64,000 nucleotides of DNA, from contig JAEPPZ010000001.1 of NCBI GenBank assembly GCA_017640785.1, positions 577,980 to 641,979 of the forward strand, read 5' to 3'. This DNA is from Balneola sp. GTDB lineage: Bacteria > Bacteroidota > Rhodothermia > Balneolales > Balneolaceae. The position numbers and the translations under genes are program-made. Position 1 is the first letter of the stretch. Each line of letters opens with the position of its first letter. Shown here piece by piece: positions 62,640 through 64,000 of this stretch. The notes under the pieces were generated by a model. It made no database searches, was not told the DNA's origin, and saw nothing but the letters and a program-made list of their open reading frames with translations.

Positions 62640-63695
62640 ATGAAAAACGATATTCACGATCAGGTTTCATCCTATTACGGAGAAACTCTGCAGACATCTG
62701 ATGACCTTAAAACAAACGCCTGCTGTACTGATATAGAATACCCACGACACATCAAAGATATTCTAAGTCAGCTACACGATGAAACGATGTCTAAGTATTA
62801 TGGCTGTGGTCTTACTATTCCAACTAATCTTGATGGCTTAAGAGTCTTGGATTTAGGATCCGGTTCCGGAAGAGATTGTTATGTAGCAAGCAAGTTGGTT
62901 GGAGAAAATGGTCATGTTATAGGTGTGGATATGACTGATGAACAGTTAAAAGTAGCGGATGCTCACAAAGACTTTCATGCAGAAAAATTCGGATTTGCTA
63001 ATGTTGAGTTCCAGAAAGGAAACATCGAAGAACTAGGAAAACTGAATATTGAAAAAGAATCGCTTGATCTGATCATTTCTAACTGTGTAATAAATCTGGC
63101 AACAGATAAAAAAGCTGTACTCCAAGGTGCTTACGACCTTTTGAAGGAAGGCGGAGAAATTTACTTTAGTGATGTGTATTCCGATCGAAGAGTTCCTCAG
63201 GATCTTGTTGATGACCCTGTTTTATACGGAGAATGTTTGAGTGGCGCTCTTTATTGGAACGACTTTTTAACCATTTCAAAGGATGTTGGTTTTTTGGATC
63301 CGCGGACAGTGAGTTCGAACAGAATCACCATCGAAGATGAAGAGCTTATGGAAAAGGTAGGAAATATCAATTTCTACTCCGTTACCTATCGCTTAATGAA
63401 ATTACCAAAATTGGAAAGTGATTGTGAAGATTATGGTCAGGCAGTACGCTATAAAGGAACCATCGATCATAACAAAGATGCTTTTGAACTGGATGACCAT
63501 CACTTATTTGAAGCCGGTCGCATTAAAACGGTTTGTGGGAATACGTATATGATGCTTCACGACACACGATTTAAAGAACACTTTGATTTTTGGGGTGACT
63601 TTTCCACCCATTACGGAATTTTTGAAGGTTGTGGTGGAAGTGCCCCCTTCAACACAGAAAATACTAATTCAGACGAGGCTGCTCCATGCTGCTAA
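62640..63695 (+). CDS. arsM: Arsenite S-adenosylmethionine methyltransferase
   Basis: Methylates As(III), detoxifying it or starting arsenosugar and arsenolipid synthesis. The SAM loop is LDLGSGSGRD (70-79). The As-binding Cys residues are Cys28 or 29 (NACCTD), Cys56 (YYGCGL), Cys149 (SNCVINL) and Cys199 (GECLSGA), in the spacing of the four-Cys ArsM class. The C-terminus adds a domain ending in a Cys pair (AAPCC). The following gene overlaps it by ten bases. Confidence 0.93.
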   Translation: MKNDIHDQVSSYYGETLQTSDDLKTNACCTDIEYPRHIKDILSQLHDETMSKYYGCGLTIPTNLDGLRVLDLGSGSGRDCYVASKLVGENGHVIGVDMTDEQLKVADAHKDFHAEKFGFANVEFQKGNIEELGKLNIEKESLDLIISNCVINLATDKKAVLQGAYDLLKEGGEIYFSDVYSDRRVPQDLVDDPVLYGECLSGALYWNDFLTISKDVGFLDPRTVSSNRITIEDEELMEKVGNINFYSVTYRLMKLPKLESDCEDYGQAVRYKGTIDHNKDAFELDDHHLFEAGRIKTVCGNTYMMLHDTRFKEHFDFWGDFSTHYGIFEGCGGSAPFNTENTNSDEAAPCC

Positions 63696-64000
63696 AAGAT
63701 TTGAAGACGAAATCTCTTAAAGAACAGGAAATAAAACAGAATTTTCACGACAAAGGGAAATTCAGAGAACCAACAACTACGGGCAAAGGTGAAGATCGCG
63801 CTTATGTGGAGTTGACCAATCTGGATACGCTTTGGTTCAATACGGGAACCCGATGTAATCTTCAGTGCAAAAACTGTTATATCGAATCTTCTCCAACCAA
63901 CGATGAGTTATTATATATCACTACGGATGAAGTAAAAACCTATCTGGATGAAATTCGTGATCTTGAACTGAGCACAAAGCAGATCTCATTCACCGGTGGC
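63686..64000 (+). CDS. Radical SAM protein, 3' end outside the window
   Basis: The visible 105 residues contain the CxxxCxxC cluster motif in TRCNLQCKNCYIESSP and the start of the (beta/alpha) barrel with FTGG near the edge. The ATG at 63686 overlaps arsM by ten bases, so translation is coupled. In arsM operons a radical SAM enzyme (ArsS) adds the adenosyl-derived sugar to methylated arsenic; the context allows this, but the sequence also resembles other radical SAM groups, so the name is left open. Confidence 0.82.
   Translation, partial: MLLKDLKTKSLKEQEIKQNFHDKGKFREPTTTGKGEDRAYVELTNLDTLWFNTGTRCNLQCKNCYIESSPTNDELLYITTDEVKTYLDEIRDLELSTKQISFTGG

Overview
The window reads as chromosome of a Gram-negative bacterium of the Bacteroidota/Balneolota/Rhodothermota group, most like Balneolota. 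The pointers are: a replicative polymerase with a DnaQ-type exonuclease fused to its N-terminus, a type-B cytochrome b in succinate dehydrogenase, DUF3667 and TIGR02757 proteins, few Shine-Dalgarno sites, and one TTTG-N19-TAnnTTT promoter. This assignment is an inference from gene content. No rRNA, tRNA, CRISPR array or intact insertion sequence was seen.

Layout. 1-10854 (all +) is a metal-homeostasis block: the end of a TolC-type outer-membrane protein, a CusB-like adaptor, a PII-like protein, two small membrane proteins (one with an AlbA_2 domain), a P1B-4 ATPase, an HMA-CDF fusion, a second CDF exporter, an HMA-AraC regulator and a P1B-2 ATPase. 10877-16698 holds a probable sphingolipid or sulfonolipid cluster: GNAT acyltransferase, serine palmitoyltransferase-like enzyme, two GT4 glycosyltransferases, and a divergent epimerase-type reductase. 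16703-28358 is housekeeping (mutY, rpsU, radA, fbaB, dusB, trxA) among membrane and hypothetical genes. 28464-32669 is dnaE. 32789-38889 has two secreted paralogs, oxyR, a frameshifted monooxygenase, an ArsR/SRPBCC pair with two clear operators, an NAD(P)-binding protein and a rhodanese. 39011-43324 has an orphan gene with an acidic repeat tail, then a DNA exonuclease/ATP-dependent ligase pair. 43417-48906 is an RND efflux pair and an AlkA-like protein. 49021-56289 has fasciclin, nhaA, a Na+/Ca2+ exchanger, an M61 peptidase, gapA and DUF1456. 56304-57311 is a toxin-antitoxin pair between two direct repeats. 57792-61705 is the sdhC-sdhA-sdhB operon, interrupted by a GxxExxY gene on a small inverted-repeat element. 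The end has a YigZ-family gene without a normal start codon, arsM, and the start of a radical SAM gene.

How it fits together. The metal block covers outer-membrane, periplasmic and inner-membrane export of Zn/Cd/Co-like and Cu-like ions, with its own metal-responsive regulator. The lipid cluster could supply base synthesis, N-acylation, reduction and glycosylation. Intergenic space from about 19 kb onward is unusually rich in short palindromic repeats of at least five families, several beside accessory genes (GxxExxY, toxin-antitoxin, orphan 39011-40132). These repeats look like the main source of recent change in an otherwise ordinary chromosome.
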